Positions 1 through 7,650 of a stretch of DNA of 12,579 nt are shown in pieces; position 1 is the first letter of the stretch; every line of letters begins with the position of its first letter. Where the stretch lies: the NCBI GenBank assembly GCA_946647055.1, contig CAMPCT010000046.1:1-12579 (forward strand). The letters run 5' to 3'. The notes beneath the pieces are model-generated. The model saw only the letters and a list, made by a program, of their open reading frames with translations, made no database searches and was not told the origin of the DNA. Source of the DNA: an uncultured Atopobium sp. (GTDB lineage Bacteria; Actinomycetota; Coriobacteriia; Coriobacteriales; Atopobiaceae). The position numbers and the translations under genes are program-made.

Positions 1-204
1 TCCGAGCTCAAGACCGCCGTCAAGCGCGTCCGCGCCGCCGTCGAGGCCCAGGACGTCGAGCTCGCCCAGAAGGAGGCCTCCAAGGCCGGCAAGCTCCTCG
101 ACAAGGCCGCCAGCAAGGGCATCATCCACAAGAACCAGGCTGCCAAGCGCAAGAGCGGCGTCGCCAAGCTCGCCAACAAGGCCGCCGAGGTCGAGGCCGA
201 GTAG
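1..204 (+). CDS. rpsT: 30S ribosomal protein S20, 3' part (cut by window start)
   Basis: The first 67 codons read from base 1 in frame to TAG at 202-204 and give the lysine- and alanine-rich helical C-terminal part of ribosomal protein S20. S20 binds 16S rRNA early in assembly of the small subunit. Recognisable family segments are [15 protein letters not shown] near the visible start and [18 protein letters not shown] towards the end, the usual S20 C-terminal signature. About 20 N-terminal residues are missing because the window starts inside the gene, so start and promoter cannot be seen. It is the only plus-strand gene here and converges on the hydrolase gene that ends at 316. An rpsT oriented against holA is common in actinobacteria; here one extra gene lies between them. 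Confidence 0.96.
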   Translation, partial: SELKTAVKRVRAAVEAQDVELAQKEASKAGKLLDKAASKGIIHKNQAAKRKSGVAKLANKAAEVEAE

Positions 205-233
205 CCACATCGGCACACAGAACGCACAAATTT

Positions 234-258
234 GGGGACCCATCGCGGGTCCCCTTTT
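234..258 (+). terminator. Intrinsic terminator of rpsT
   Basis: A perfect 8-bp stem GGGGACCC (234-241) / GGGTCCCC (247-254) with a 5-nt loop is followed directly by TTTT, 30 nt after the rpsT stop codon. This is a standard rho-independent terminator for the plus strand. Read on the minus strand the same stem is followed by AAATTT, so it could stop read-through from the convergent hydrolase gene only weakly. The rest of the convergent gap (205-315) shows nothing else. Confidence 0.9.
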
Positions 259-315
259 GTATTTGACGCATGTCGTCCCGAGGGACGATTGGGGCGACTC
301 GGGGTAGCCTGGCCC

Positions 316-1587
316 CTACGTCAGCGCCACGTCCCCGCACCAACCCCAGCGCGGGGTCACCGTACCGCCGTAGTAGTTGATCCACTCGTCGCAGTCGATG
401 GTGCGCACACGGCCGATGTTGTCCATCACGATGCCATCGCCAACATAGATGCCCACGTGCCCGTAGATGCGACCGAGCGTGGTGTGCGGATGGGACGAGA
501 CGGCGATGATCATGCCAACCTGCAGCTCGTCCTTGTCGGAGCTGTAGCACCAGCGGGCATACATGTCGCAGGCATTGCCCCCGTAGTAGCGGAAGCCAGC
601 GTTGTCGAACACCTGCGAGACCCACATGGCACAGAGCCCGTAACCCGGCGAGGGCGTGGCATAGCAGGCGTTCACCACGGCACGCTGCGCCGCCTCGGAG
701 GACTGGTAGTCCTGGCCCCCTCCCACGTCGATGAGCGCTGCTGCGGCCGCCACGCGGGCACGTTCCTGCTTGGCACGCTCCTCCGCAGCCACGAGCAGCT
801 CGGCCTCATGGCGCTCCATGAGCTTCCGCACGTCCTCGTCAAGGCTCGCGAGGAGCTGGGCGACCTCGTCCTGCTTGGCCGTCATCTCGGAGAGCTGGGC
901 CTCCTGGTCTGCCTTGAGCGCCTCGTAGGAGGCCTGGACCTCCTCGAGGGCGGCCTTCTCCTCCTCGAGGGCGGCCTTCTGCTCCTCGAGCTCCTCACGC
1001 TCGGCCTCGAGCTCCTCGCGAATCGTGCGGACGTCCTCGATCATCTGGGCGTCGGACTCGCTGATCTTGTCGAGGTAGTAGACGTTCGAGATGAACTCCT
1101 CGAACGACGAGGAGGCGAGCAGCAGCTCGATGAGACCGGCATTGCCCGTCTTGTAGGCACTGGCGATGCGCTTGGAGAGGATGTCCTGCTTCTCCTCGAG
1201 CTCCGCCTGCTTGGCGTCGACCTCGGCCTGCTTGGCGTCGACCTCGGCCTGCTTGGCGTCAATCTCGGCCTGCTTGGCCGCAATCTTCTTGCGGGTCTCC
1301 TCGATCTTCTTGAGGGTGTCGTCATGCGCACGGCTGAGATCCTCGAACTCGACGGCAAGCTCCTCGAGGCGCGCCTGGGTCTCGTCGTACTTGCGCTGTG
1401 CCTCGGCTATCTCCTCCTCGGTCTGCTTGACCTTTGCCTCTGCGTCAGCGAGGTCATCGGCACGGGCGATGCGCGGGATGCCAAGACAGGAGAGTCCCAG
1501 CCCCGCAAAGACGGAGAGGGCCGCGCGACGCGACAGGGGTCGCTCGATGATGGGAGGACGCTTGTCCCCGCAAGGGTCTGTGGTCAT
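316..1587 (-). CDS. Secreted coiled-coil protein with C-terminal NlpC/P60-like peptidoglycan hydrolase domain
   Basis: This is a 423-residue protein. Residues 18-43 look like an export signal with a twin-arginine-type start (SRRAALSVF at 19-27), a hydrophobic stretch and an ARA cleavage site at 41-43. Residues about 45-280 are a long Glu/Lys/Ala-rich coiled coil including tandem AKQAE heptads. The C-terminal 120 residues resemble the papain-like NlpC/P60-CHAP fold, with probable catalytic Cys319 (GYGLCAMWV), His377 (YGHVGIYVGDG) and a polar third residue near Asn390 (MDNIG). Such proteins, for example PcsB- and RipA-like ones, cleave peptidoglycan peptides during cell separation, with the coiled coil holding the enzyme inactive or at the divisome; that role is inferred. 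I chose ATG 1587 because GGAG lies 5 nt upstream; an in-frame GTG at 1593 overlaps that site and lacks its own. A weak extended -10 (TGC-TACCAT, 1635-1643) lies in the 82-nt gap to holA. Confidence 0.85.
   Translation of the reverse strand: MTTDPCGDKRPPIIERPLSRRAALSVFAGLGLSCLGIPRIARADDLADAEAKVKQTEEEIAEAQRKYDETQARLEELAVEFEDLSRAHDDTLKKIEETRKKIAAKQAEIDAKQAEVDAKQAEVDAKQAELEEKQDILSKRIASAYKTGNAGLIELLLASSSFEEFISNVYYLDKISESDAQMIEDVRTIREELEAEREELEEQKAALEEEKAALEEVQASYEALKADQEAQLSEMTAKQDEVAQLLASLDEDVRKLMERHEAELLVAAEERAKQERARVAAAAALIDVGGGQDYQSSEAAQRAVVNACYATPSPGYGLCAMWVSQVFDNAGFRYYGGNACDMYARWCYSSDKDELQVGMIIAVSSHPHTTLGRIYGHVGIYVGDGIVMDNIGRVRTIDCDEWINYYGGTVTPRWGWCGDVALT
1205..1288 (-). repeat. 21-bp tandem repeat coding for AKQAE heptads
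   Basis: Four consecutive 21-bp units lie in frame in the coiled-coil gene. Units 1205-1225 and 1226-1246 are identical, 1247-1267 differs at two bases, and 1268-1288 is more diverged. Each encodes one heptad such as EVDAKQA, so gain or loss of a unit would lengthen or shorten the coil by exactly two helical turns without a frameshift. A fifth, degenerate unit (EEKQ) follows on the coding strand. Confidence 0.9.
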
Positions 1588-1669
1588 CTTCACTCCAACG
1601 TGCCGTGTGTCATCTGCGATTCAGGAGCCTGTATATGGTAGCACTCCCCCGACGGCGCGAAAAGTCCGC

Positions 1670-2641
1670 CTAACGCGCCCCGCACAGGCGTGCCACATAG
1701 GTCACGAACGCAGCGTCGCTGTCACCCGTGCCCTTGAGCTGGCGCTCGAGCGCGGCGGCATCGACGATTGCCTGCTCGAGCTCGCCCTCGGCAAAGCCGC
1801 GCGACCAGCGAAGGTGGTTCTTCACCTGCCAGTCCTGCTTCCCCAGGCTCCTCGCAAGCTCGCGACCCTCGCCCCGGGCATCGAGCGAGCGAGCGCACAC
1901 GAGCTCGCGGACGCGGCCGAGAAGAAGCGACAGCAGGGCGACCTGCGACGGGTTCGCCATGGTCTGGTAGAGCGCAAGGGCACGGCGGGCGTCACGGGCG
2001 CACACCGCATCCAGGAACTCCCAGGGCTTGACCTCGGCCGTGCGGACGACGTGCTCCTCGACATCCGCCAACGTGATCTCGGGCCGCTCCCCCACGATCT
2101 GCGCCAAGGTCCTGACCTGGGCGTCGAGCATGACCGTGGACTCGCCCACACGACCCACCAATTCCTTGGCGGCCGCCTCCGACATCTGCTTCCCGTAGCT
2201 TCTGATGCTCAGCTTGCTCACGTAGGCGGGCAGCTCCCACGCCTTCTTTGCAGCGCACTCGACGACAGCCGTCTTTCCCTGCTTGGCGACGGCCTTGTAC
2301 AGCCGGGTGGTCTTGGCGAGGGACTCGGCCTCGAGGCAGAGCACGCTCGAGGGGTTGGGGTCCGCAAGGTAGGTGATGAGCGCCTCCGAGACGACCTTGG
2401 GCAGCTTGCCCGCATCGTGGACGATGACCAGGCGCGGCCCGGGTCCAAAGGGCATGGTCTGCAGCGACGAGACGAGCGCCATGGGATCCATGTCGGCCGA
2501 GGCGGTCATCTCGTCGAGGTTGAAGTCGGCAAGGCCGTCGTCGACATGGCGCTTGATGCGCGAGACGGCCGTCTGGCGCATGAGCTCGTCGTTGCCGACG
2601 ATGAGATGGGCGCGCAGGAGCTGTGGCGTGCTCTGAGCCAT
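1670..2641 (-). CDS. holA: DNA polymerase III subunit delta
   Basis: This 323-residue protein matches HolA in length and layout. HolA is the clamp-loader subunit that opens the beta sliding clamp. The N-terminus carries the family's degenerate nucleotide-binding start (AHLIVGNDELMRQ, residues 11-23). The middle is an AAA+-like region (FGPGPRLVIVHDAGKLPK), and the C-terminal third has the helical collar pattern around LLSLLLGRVRELV and LGKQDWQVKNHLRWSRGF. The open frame extends upstream to 2833, but ATG 2641 is preferred because GGGAGG sits 7 nt before it and family homology begins there. The upstream 131 nt carry a promoter overlapping the comEC stop, so holA is probably transcribed independently. 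The comEA-comEC-holA order is common in Gram-positive bacteria and actinobacteria. Confidence 0.93.
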   Translation of the reverse strand: MAQSTPQLLRAHLIVGNDELMRQTAVSRIKRHVDDGLADFNLDEMTASADMDPMALVSSLQTMPFGPGPRLVIVHDAGKLPKVVSEALITYLADPNPSSVLCLEAESLAKTTRLYKAVAKQGKTAVVECAAKKAWELPAYVSKLSIRSYGKQMSEAAAKELVGRVGESTVMLDAQVRTLAQIVGERPEITLADVEEHVVRTAEVKPWEFLDAVCARDARRALALYQTMANPSQVALLSLLLGRVRELVCARSLDARGEGRELARSLGKQDWQVKNHLRWSRGFAEGELEQAIVDAAALERQLKGTGDSDAAFVTYVARLCGAR

Positions 2642-2762
2642 GGTCACACCTCCCAGGGGGACGTCGTGCGGCATGAGAGAGCCAACCCAACGAGGCGTCG
2701 GAGGTATCCCTTGGCTACCATGGTCCCGGTCATTGCGCTTCCCTTCGTCTGAGGCACATCCC

Positions 2763-2790
2763 ATCATAGAGACTAACGTGGTCGTATCAA
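2763..2790 (-). promoter_or_regulatory. Sigma-70-type promoter for holA inside the comEC 3' end
   Basis: On the minus strand TTGATA (2785-2790; 5/6 to TTGACA) is followed after 16 nt by TATGAT (2763-2768; 5/6 to TATAAT). Transcription would begin near 2756 and leave a leader of about 115 nt before the holA ATG. The -35 box lies in the last comEC codons and the -10 box just past the comEC stop (TAG, 2773-2775). It is the best-matching promoter I found in the window. Confidence 0.6.
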
Positions 2791-5199
2791 ATACCCTCTC
2801 GAAACCAATGGAAATCGCCCGCCCCTCTGGCACCTGACCCTTGGCCCCGACACACCCGGTCTCACCTCGACGTCACCTACGTCCTTGGTGCACAGGAAGA
2901 GCGAGCCCGACGCCTCGAGCACTGACACGCAGGCAGGGTCGGGATGACCGTACGAGTTGCCCTCCGCCGCGCTCGCGACAGCGACCTCCGCGTCAATCGC
3001 CGTCGCGTCATCCCCGTAGATGGAGACCTCCGACCCATGGTGCCCCACCTTGAGCAGGTCGACGTCACCCACGTCACCTCCTGCGACGACGGCCCTCGTC
3101 TCCTCGCGTTCGGCATCACCGGTAAGCAGCGCCACAAGCCCCTCCCGGCCAAAGGACCCCTCGACCACCAGCTCGACGGAATGGGCGTTCTCGCTCCCGT
3201 CCACGACCTCGCGCGGCCACACGACACGGGCATGGAAGCGTCCCACGTCAATCGCGTCCCCATAGGAGAGCTCCGTCACGTCCGCCATGCCAAGGTCGCG
3301 CATGCAATCCGAGAGGACGCGACGTGCCCCCGAGGCCACCCCCTCCGCAACCATCAGCTCGTCGACGCCCACCACGCCCACCAGGCTCGAGAGCCCGGCG
3401 TAATGGTCGTCGTGCAGATGCGTCACAAGCACGGCGTCGAGGTGCGACACGTGGTTGCGGAAGAGCGCCCGGGCGAGCGGGCCCTCGGGACCAGCGTCGA
3501 CAAGCAGGGTGTGAGGACCATCCTGGACCAGGATCGCGTCCCCCTGCCCCACGTCGAGGATGACGATGCGCGGTGGCGCAAGATAGACCCACCACAGATG
3601 CCAGGCGGCGAGCGGCACCACAAGGGCGAGGGAGACGCGCCACACGATGCCGGGAGACACCTTGGGCCAGATCACCAGCACCGCGAGCAGGGCCATGACG
3701 ACCATTGCGGAGAGGAGGGCGGGACGCTCGACGGGGACGCAGGCGACAGGGAGCCTCCCCAGACTCCGCGCACAGGCAAGGAGCGCCACGCAGGGCATGT
3801 CGGCGACACGCAGGGCGAGCCCACCCACCACGGGGAGGCCTACGACGGCAACAGCAGTTAGCCCAAGCCACATGCAGGCGACGAAGAGCGGCCCCGCAAG
3901 GAGACAGGCGATGGGACCGATGACGGAGAGGGTGCCGAAGGTGCCGGCAACGAAGGGAAGCGACGAGGCCTGGGCGACGATGGAAGCGGCCAAGGTCAGG
4001 CGGAGCGCGTCATAACCCCGGTCCAAGAGGCGCCTGGCGCGCAGCCCGATTCCGCGGACGCTCGGGTGCGGCAGCAGGGATTCGAGCGCATACCCCGCAT
4101 AGCCCCCAAGGGCACAGAGGCCGCACACGCAGGAAACCGAGAGGACAAAGCCCAGCTCGCCCGCCGTCCCCGGCTGGAGAAGGCAGAGCATGACACCCGT
4201 GACCCCCACGGCAGAGAGGGCGTGACCGCGCCTTCCCGCAAGCACGGCACCGCCCGCCACGGCAGACATGAGCCAGGCGCGCACGGCCGAGGCAGGCACA
4301 CCACAGAGCAGGACATATGCCCACCCAAGGCCCGTGACCGAGGCGATGCGCACCCACGGCGCCGCCTTTGCCCGCTCGAGCAACTCTGACAGGACGGCAC
4401 ATACGATGGCGATGTGCGTCCCCGAGACCGCCACCAGGTGGGCGAGACCGGCGCGGGAGAAGTCATCGTCGAGCCCGCGCTCGCGCAGCTCGCTCCTCCT
4501 GCCAAGGACGATGCCAGCGAGGAGCGCCCTGGCATCGGACGAGGCAGGGGCCACCCGGTCGACCAGGGCTTTACGCAGGGCAAGGATCGGACGCAGGGGC
4601 CAGGACGCAGGCCCGACCGACAGCACGCGCACCGCACGCACGCTCCCGCAGATGCCACGTGCCCGGCAGGACCTCCCCCACTCGTCGTCCCCCGCCTCGG
4701 CAAATCGCCCGACACAGCGCAGCGTCTGGCCGCGCCCGACGTCATCGTCGCAGGTCAGGGTGACACGCCCCAGACGGTGTCCGTCCAGGACGGCATCCGC
4801 CACATAGGAGTAGGACCACTCCCCCGGCGACGGGTCGTCGCGGATGACAAGCTCCCAACGCGAGACTGGCGTCGTGGAAAAGGCGTCTGAGCAGGCCTTC
4901 ATTTGTGCGGAGGCCGCCGATGCCACACAGCATGCGACAAGGGAGCAGCAGACGCACGCAAGGAGCGTCAAGCGGGCAGCCTCCCATAGGTCGCCTCGGG
5001 AGGTCTTCCAACCCTCACGCGCCGCATGCAACACGGCCGAGAGGGCCGTCATTGCCAGACAGGTCGCGAGGGTCACCACCGCGACATGGAAGAGGGACCT
5101 CCCCTCCATGACCTGACGCTCGCAGACGACGGTAGCCACCAGGCAGAACAAGGCGACCGGAAGGTGCGGCCGTGGCGGGCACTCGACGTCACGCGACAC
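2773..5199 (-). CDS. comEC: ComEC/Rec2-family DNA uptake channel
   Basis: This 808-residue membrane protein has the full ComEC layout. Hydrophobic helices at about 13-55 and 74-98 precede an OB-fold-like region (about 105-195) with paired cysteines (150/162, 178/184). The Competence membrane domain (about 224-510) contains the hallmark FSRAGLAHLVAVSGTHIAIV (248-267). A C-terminal metallo-beta-lactamase domain (from about 544) has ILDVGQGDA, THLHDDH (593-599), LLTGDAE (Asp695) and VGHHGS (718-723). ComEC translocates single-stranded DNA across the membrane, and the hydrolase domain is thought to degrade the other strand. The GTG start at 5199 overlaps the comEA 3' end by 11 nt, with AAGGA 8 nt upstream, implying translational coupling. 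All metal-binding motifs appear intact, so the gene looks functional. Confidence 0.95.
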   Translation of the reverse strand: MSRDVECPPRPHLPVALFCLVATVVCERQVMEGRSLFHVAVVTLATCLAMTALSAVLHAAREGWKTSRGDLWEAARLTLLACVCCSLVACCVASAASAQMKACSDAFSTTPVSRWELVIRDDPSPGEWSYSYVADAVLDGHRLGRVTLTCDDDVGRGQTLRCVGRFAEAGDDEWGRSCRARGICGSVRAVRVLSVGPASWPLRPILALRKALVDRVAPASSDARALLAGIVLGRRSELRERGLDDDFSRAGLAHLVAVSGTHIAIVCAVLSELLERAKAAPWVRIASVTGLGWAYVLLCGVPASAVRAWLMSAVAGGAVLAGRRGHALSAVGVTGVMLCLLQPGTAGELGFVLSVSCVCGLCALGGYAGYALESLLPHPSVRGIGLRARRLLDRGYDALRLTLAASIVAQASSLPFVAGTFGTLSVIGPIACLLAGPLFVACMWLGLTAVAVVGLPVVGGLALRVADMPCVALLACARSLGRLPVACVPVERPALLSAMVVMALLAVLVIWPKVSPGIVWRVSLALVVPLAAWHLWWVYLAPPRIVILDVGQGDAILVQDGPHTLLVDAGPEGPLARALFRNHVSHLDAVLVTHLHDDHYAGLSSLVGVVGVDELMVAEGVASGARRVLSDCMRDLGMADVTELSYGDAIDVGRFHARVVWPREVVDGSENAHSVELVVEGSFGREGLVALLTGDAEREETRAVVAGGDVGDVDLLKVGHHGSEVSIYGDDATAIDAEVAVASAAEGNSYGHPDPACVSVLEASGSLFLCTKDVGDVEVRPGVSGPRVRCQRGGRFPLVSRGYLIRPR

Positions 5200-5854
5200 G
5201 GATCTGGTCCTTGATGCGCTCGTACTTCCTCTCGCCGATGCCGCTCACCCGCATGATGTCCTCGGGACTTGCAAAGGGACCCATGCGCTCGCGGTCCTCC
5301 ACGATGGCAGCCGCGGTCGCCTCGCCAATGCCGGGAAGGACCGTGAGCTCCTCCACCGTCGCCGTGTTGATGTTGACGACGGGGTCCTGGGAGGACGCCA
5401 CCGGGTTGACGGAACCCGTGATGACGGGGGATGTCTCCTCCCCCTCCGCAGGTATGTGCACCTTCTCGCCGTCGAGCACACGTGCCGCAAGGTTGACCGA
5501 CGAGAGGTCGGCACCTTCCGAGAGGCCCCCGGCAGCATCCACGACGTCTCCCACCCGCACGTCCTCGCCGGGAAGCTCGTAGACGCCGGGGCTCGCCACA
5601 GAGCCGTCGACGTGGACGATGACGAGCGCCTCGTCCTGTTCGACGATCTCGTCCCCGACCTCGACCGCCTCCTGGGACATGGTGTCCGTGGCGCCCTGCT
5701 CGACCGTCATGTCGTCGGAACGCACGACCTCGACGCCGCCTTCCGTGACGAGCGCATGCGCGCCAGCCCCCACGGCACAAGACACGGCCGCACCCACGAG
5801 GGCCACCCACAGGGAAACGCCCCGATCTGACCTCGAACGCGCAACCTGAGCCAT
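5189..5854 (-). CDS. comEA: ComEA-family DNA-binding competence protein
   Basis: From ATG 5854 this is a 221-residue protein: one N-terminal membrane helix (about 13-36), a short acidic linker, an SLBB beta-grasp domain (about 76-135; VIVHVDGSVASPGVYELP), a second linker, and a C-terminal helix-hairpin-helix pair (VNINTATVEEL, LPGIGEATAAAI 173-184, VSGIGERKYERI 203-214). ComEA captures extracellular double-stranded DNA and passes it to the ComEC channel; SLBB plus HhH is the usual Gram-positive form. The open frame continues to 6085, but ATG 5854 follows a GGGGGGTGG Shine-Dalgarno-like tract and leaves the membrane helix at the N-terminus. In-frame ATGs at 5869 and 5875 are alternatives. It is the first gene of a two-gene unit with comEC, and a dyad lies about 80 nt upstream. 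Confidence 0.92.
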   Translation of the reverse strand: MAQVARSRSDRGVSLWVALVGAAVSCAVGAGAHALVTEGGVEVVRSDDMTVEQGATDTMSQEAVEVGDEIVEQDEALVIVHVDGSVASPGVYELPGEDVRVGDVVDAAGGLSEGADLSSVNLAARVLDGEKVHIPAEGEETSPVITGSVNPVASSQDPVVNINTATVEELTVLPGIGEATAAAIVEDRERMGPFASPEDIMRVSGIGERKYERIKDQIRVA

Positions 5855-5934
5855 GCGACCACCCCCCATCAACATGGTGGAGGATTCGGTCGTCCTCGGG
5901 GCCGCGTTTGCCGACTCTTCCAAAGTGATATGAC

Positions 5935-5954
5935 CAGATTCAAGCAGGAATCTG
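5935..5954. promoter_or_regulatory. 20-bp dyad upstream of comEA, possible operator
   Basis: CAGATTC (5935-5941), a 6-nt centre and GAATCTG (5948-5954) form a perfect 7-bp inverted repeat about 80 nt upstream of the comEA ATG. It lies in the most AT-rich part of the thiI-comEA gap. Poor promoter-like boxes on the minus strand (TTGCAG, 18 nt, TCATAT) would place it over the -35 and spacer. Size and symmetry suit a dimeric regulator site, but no known competence box was recognised. The rest of the 250-nt gap holds only short GC palindromes. Confidence 0.4.
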
Positions 5955-6070
5955 CAAAAGGCAAATGCCGCGCAGCTAGCTTGGTTTGCACGCCCATGCA
6001 CAACGAGGGCCCGCCTCATGGAGACGCCGTGAAGCCCCAGTTGGGGCAGACGGGCATCTGTCATCTGAGG

Positions 6071-6096
6071 GACGAGGCGGCACACGCCGCCCCGTC
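6071..6096 (-). terminator. Stem-loop after thiI, terminator-like but without a U tract
   Basis: An 11-bp stem (arms 6071-6081 and 6086-6096, loop of 4 nt) begins 8 nt past the thiI stop. Its only imperfection is a G-U pair on the minus-strand RNA, which would be an A-C mismatch on the other strand; this favours function in the thiI transcript. No run of U follows, so it may be an imperfect terminator or a 3'-end stabilising hairpin. Confidence 0.45.
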
Positions 6097-6104
6097 ACGC
6101 AAGC

Positions 6105-7349
6105 CTATCGAAGGACGGCGGGACCAAGCTCGTGATGGTAGGTGCGCATGGTCTTGGGCGCGCGATACGAGGGGCACCCCTCGAAGTCGATGTACTCGAC
6201 GTTCTCGACCAGCCGCTCGACCATGGCGTCATGGTCGAAGAGGTCCCATGCGGCATGCACGTCGTCAAGGCGGGCGTGCGTCTCGGGACGACGCGGCATG
6301 AAGAGGGTGCAGCAGTCGGGCGCGGTCTGGCAGCAGATGTCGAAGGTGCCCAGCTGATGGGCCCGCGCGATGATCTCCTGCTTGTCGGAGCCGATGAGCG
6401 GCCTGAAGATGGGCAGCTCGACGCACTCGTTGACCGCGGCGATGTTCTCGAGGGTCTGCGAGGCGACCTGCCCCAGCGACTCGCCGGTGACGATGGCCTT
6501 GGCACCCTCGATCTTGGCGATGCGCTCTGCGACCGAGAACATCATGCGACGGTACATGATCACGCGGAGCGACTGGGGCGTCGCGAGCGCGATCTCGCGC
6601 TGGCACTCGCCAAAGGGGACCACGTACATGCGTCCGACGATGCCCGCCGGGCGCAGCTGCTCGATGATGTCGCGGCAGAGCCACTCGCTCTCGTCGGTGG
6701 TGATGGGACGCCCCGAGAAGTGCACCGGCACGCAGACGGCACCACGGCGGCCGAGCATCCAGGTGGCCACGGGCGAGTCGAAGCCGCTCGAGAGCAGCGT
6801 CACGACCTTGCCGGCAGACCCCACGGGCAGGCCGCCCACGCCAATGGTGGACGAGGCGTCCGCGTACACGTAGACGTCACCCTGGACCACATAGACGTAG
6901 ACGATGACGTCGGGGCCGTGCATCTCGACGCGCTTGTCGGGGAAGGCGTCGCACAGGGCGGCGCCGGCGATGCGGTTGATGTCGAGGGTGTGCAGCTCGT
7001 AGTCGGTGGCCGACTTGCGGGCATGGACCTTGAAGGACTCGAAGCTGCGGACGCGGGAGAGGGCCTCGACAGCCGCGTCGCACCACTCCTGCTCCACGCG
7101 GTTGCAGCGATAAGCGAGCGAGACGCGCGCGACGCCGGGCACCTGTGCGATGAGGGCCGCCGCAGGCTCGATGGCGGAGTCGTCGAGCAGCGTGACAAGA
7201 ACATGCCCCGAGATCCGCCCGATGCGTGCGACGGGCAGACCACGGAGCGTTCTGTCGAGATTTGCCACGAGACGGTTCTCGAAGGTGGAACGGTTCTTCC
7301 CCTTCAGGCCGATCTCGTGATAGTGGACAAGGATTACTCGCTGGGACAT
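6105..7349 (-). CDS. thiI: tRNA 4-thiouridine synthase / thiamine sulfur transferase ThiI
   Basis: This is a 414-residue short-form ThiI without the C-terminal rhodanese domain of the E. coli protein. An N-terminal ferredoxin-like and THUMP region (about 1-165) binds tRNA. The PP-loop ATP pyrophosphatase domain begins at about 182 with LLSSGFDSPVA. The acceptor-cysteine region DCCTLFMPRRPET (345-357) lies where ThiI family members carry their reactive cysteine, and CC at 339-340 is also present. ThiI adenylates U8 of tRNA and transfers sulfur to give 4-thiouridine, and in many bacteria also supplies sulfur for the thiamine thiazole. The usual PP-loop SGGxDS reads SSGFDS here, a Gly-to-Ser change. 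ATG 7349 starts 4 nt after the rpoZ stop with no clear Shine-Dalgarno site, so translation is probably coupled to rpoZ. Confidence 0.94.
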   Translation of the reverse strand: MSQRVILVHYHEIGLKGKNRSTFENRLVANLDRTLRGLPVARIGRISGHVLVTLLDDSAIEPAAALIAQVPGVARVSLAYRCNRVEQEWCDAAVEALSRVRSFESFKVHARKSATDYELHTLDINRIAGAALCDAFPDKRVEMHGPDVIVYVYVVQGDVYVYADASSTIGVGGLPVGSAGKVVTLLSSGFDSPVATWMLGRRGAVCVPVHFSGRPITTDESEWLCRDIIEQLRPAGIVGRMYVVPFGECQREIALATPQSLRVIMYRRMMFSVAERIAKIEGAKAIVTGESLGQVASQTLENIAAVNECVELPIFRPLIGSDKQEIIARAHQLGTFDICCQTAPDCCTLFMPRRPETHARLDDVHAAWDLFDHDAMVERLVENVEYIDFEGCPSYRAPKTMRTYHHELGPAVLR

Positions 7350-7353
7350 GGGA

Positions 7354-7638
7354 CTAGATGATGAACTTGTTGGAGCCCTTGATGTCCTCGTCGAACTCGT
7401 CCTTGACGAAGCTCAGCGTCCCCTCGTCGATCTCGTCCATCGCGATGGAGACCGGGTCCTTGCCCGAGACGACGGTGGTGATGTCGTCGAAGTCCTGGAT
7501 GGCGGTGACGCGGAGGTGCTGGCCACGCAGCATGTTGTTGATGTCGCAGGCGCGCTTCGAGGCGATGGAGCACAGCAGGAAGGGGTTGTGCTCGGTCTTC
7601 TCGAGCAGGTCGTTGATTTCGGGCTTGGTGACAGACAT
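7354..7638 (-). CDS. rpoZ: DNA-directed RNA polymerase subunit omega
   Basis: This 94-residue protein is of usual omega length. The segment NPFLLCSIASKRACDINNML (18-37) corresponds to the conserved omega helix pair with the ASKRA motif (26-30), followed by a short region ending in an acidic tail. Omega wraps the C-terminal tail of beta-prime and helps assemble RNA polymerase; in some bacteria it takes part in ppGpp binding. The position directly after gmk is the classic omega location. ATG 7638 lies 12 nt past the gmk stop, and GAAGG that overlaps the gmk stop region serves as a distant Shine-Dalgarno site. The acidic tail is more diverged than the N-terminal half. Confidence 0.93.
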   Translation of the reverse strand: MSVTKPEINDLLEKTEHNPFLLCSIASKRACDINNMLRGQHLRVTAIQDFDDITTVVSGKDPVSIAMDEIDEGTLSFVKDEFDEDIKGSNKFII

Positions 7639-7650
7639 CCTGTTTGACCT

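Noticed and set aside
1485..1500. Lipobox-like cysteine (GLSC) in the hydrolase signal peptide
   Set aside because: The -3 position is Gly, not Leu/Val/Ile, and a better ARA signal-peptidase site follows nine residues later.
232..1641. 469-codon open frame on the plus strand
   Set aside because: It lies antisense to the hydrolase gene, starts inside the rpsT terminator, and its Leu/Gly-rich low-complexity content is the complement of the coiled-coil repeats. It has no recognisable domain.
2642..2833. N-terminal extension of holA by 64 codons
   Set aside because: It would begin inside comEC, upstream of the promoter, and ATG 2641 has a near-perfect GGGAGG site where HolA homology starts.
2944..3861. 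305-codon open frame on the plus strand opposite comEC
   Set aside because: It is a GC-rich shadow frame; comEC on the other strand has all its motifs, and this one has a His/Arg/Pro-rich composition with no family likeness.
5855..6085. N-terminal extension of comEA by 77 codons
   Set aside because: It would run through the dyad and put the membrane helix far from the N-terminus. The sequence is not ComEA-like and has no better ribosome site than ATG 5854.
6132..7361. 409-codon open frame on the plus strand opposite thiI
   Set aside because: It is antisense to a complete thiI, is rich in Asp, Gly, Val and His without motifs, and its length follows from high third-position GC.
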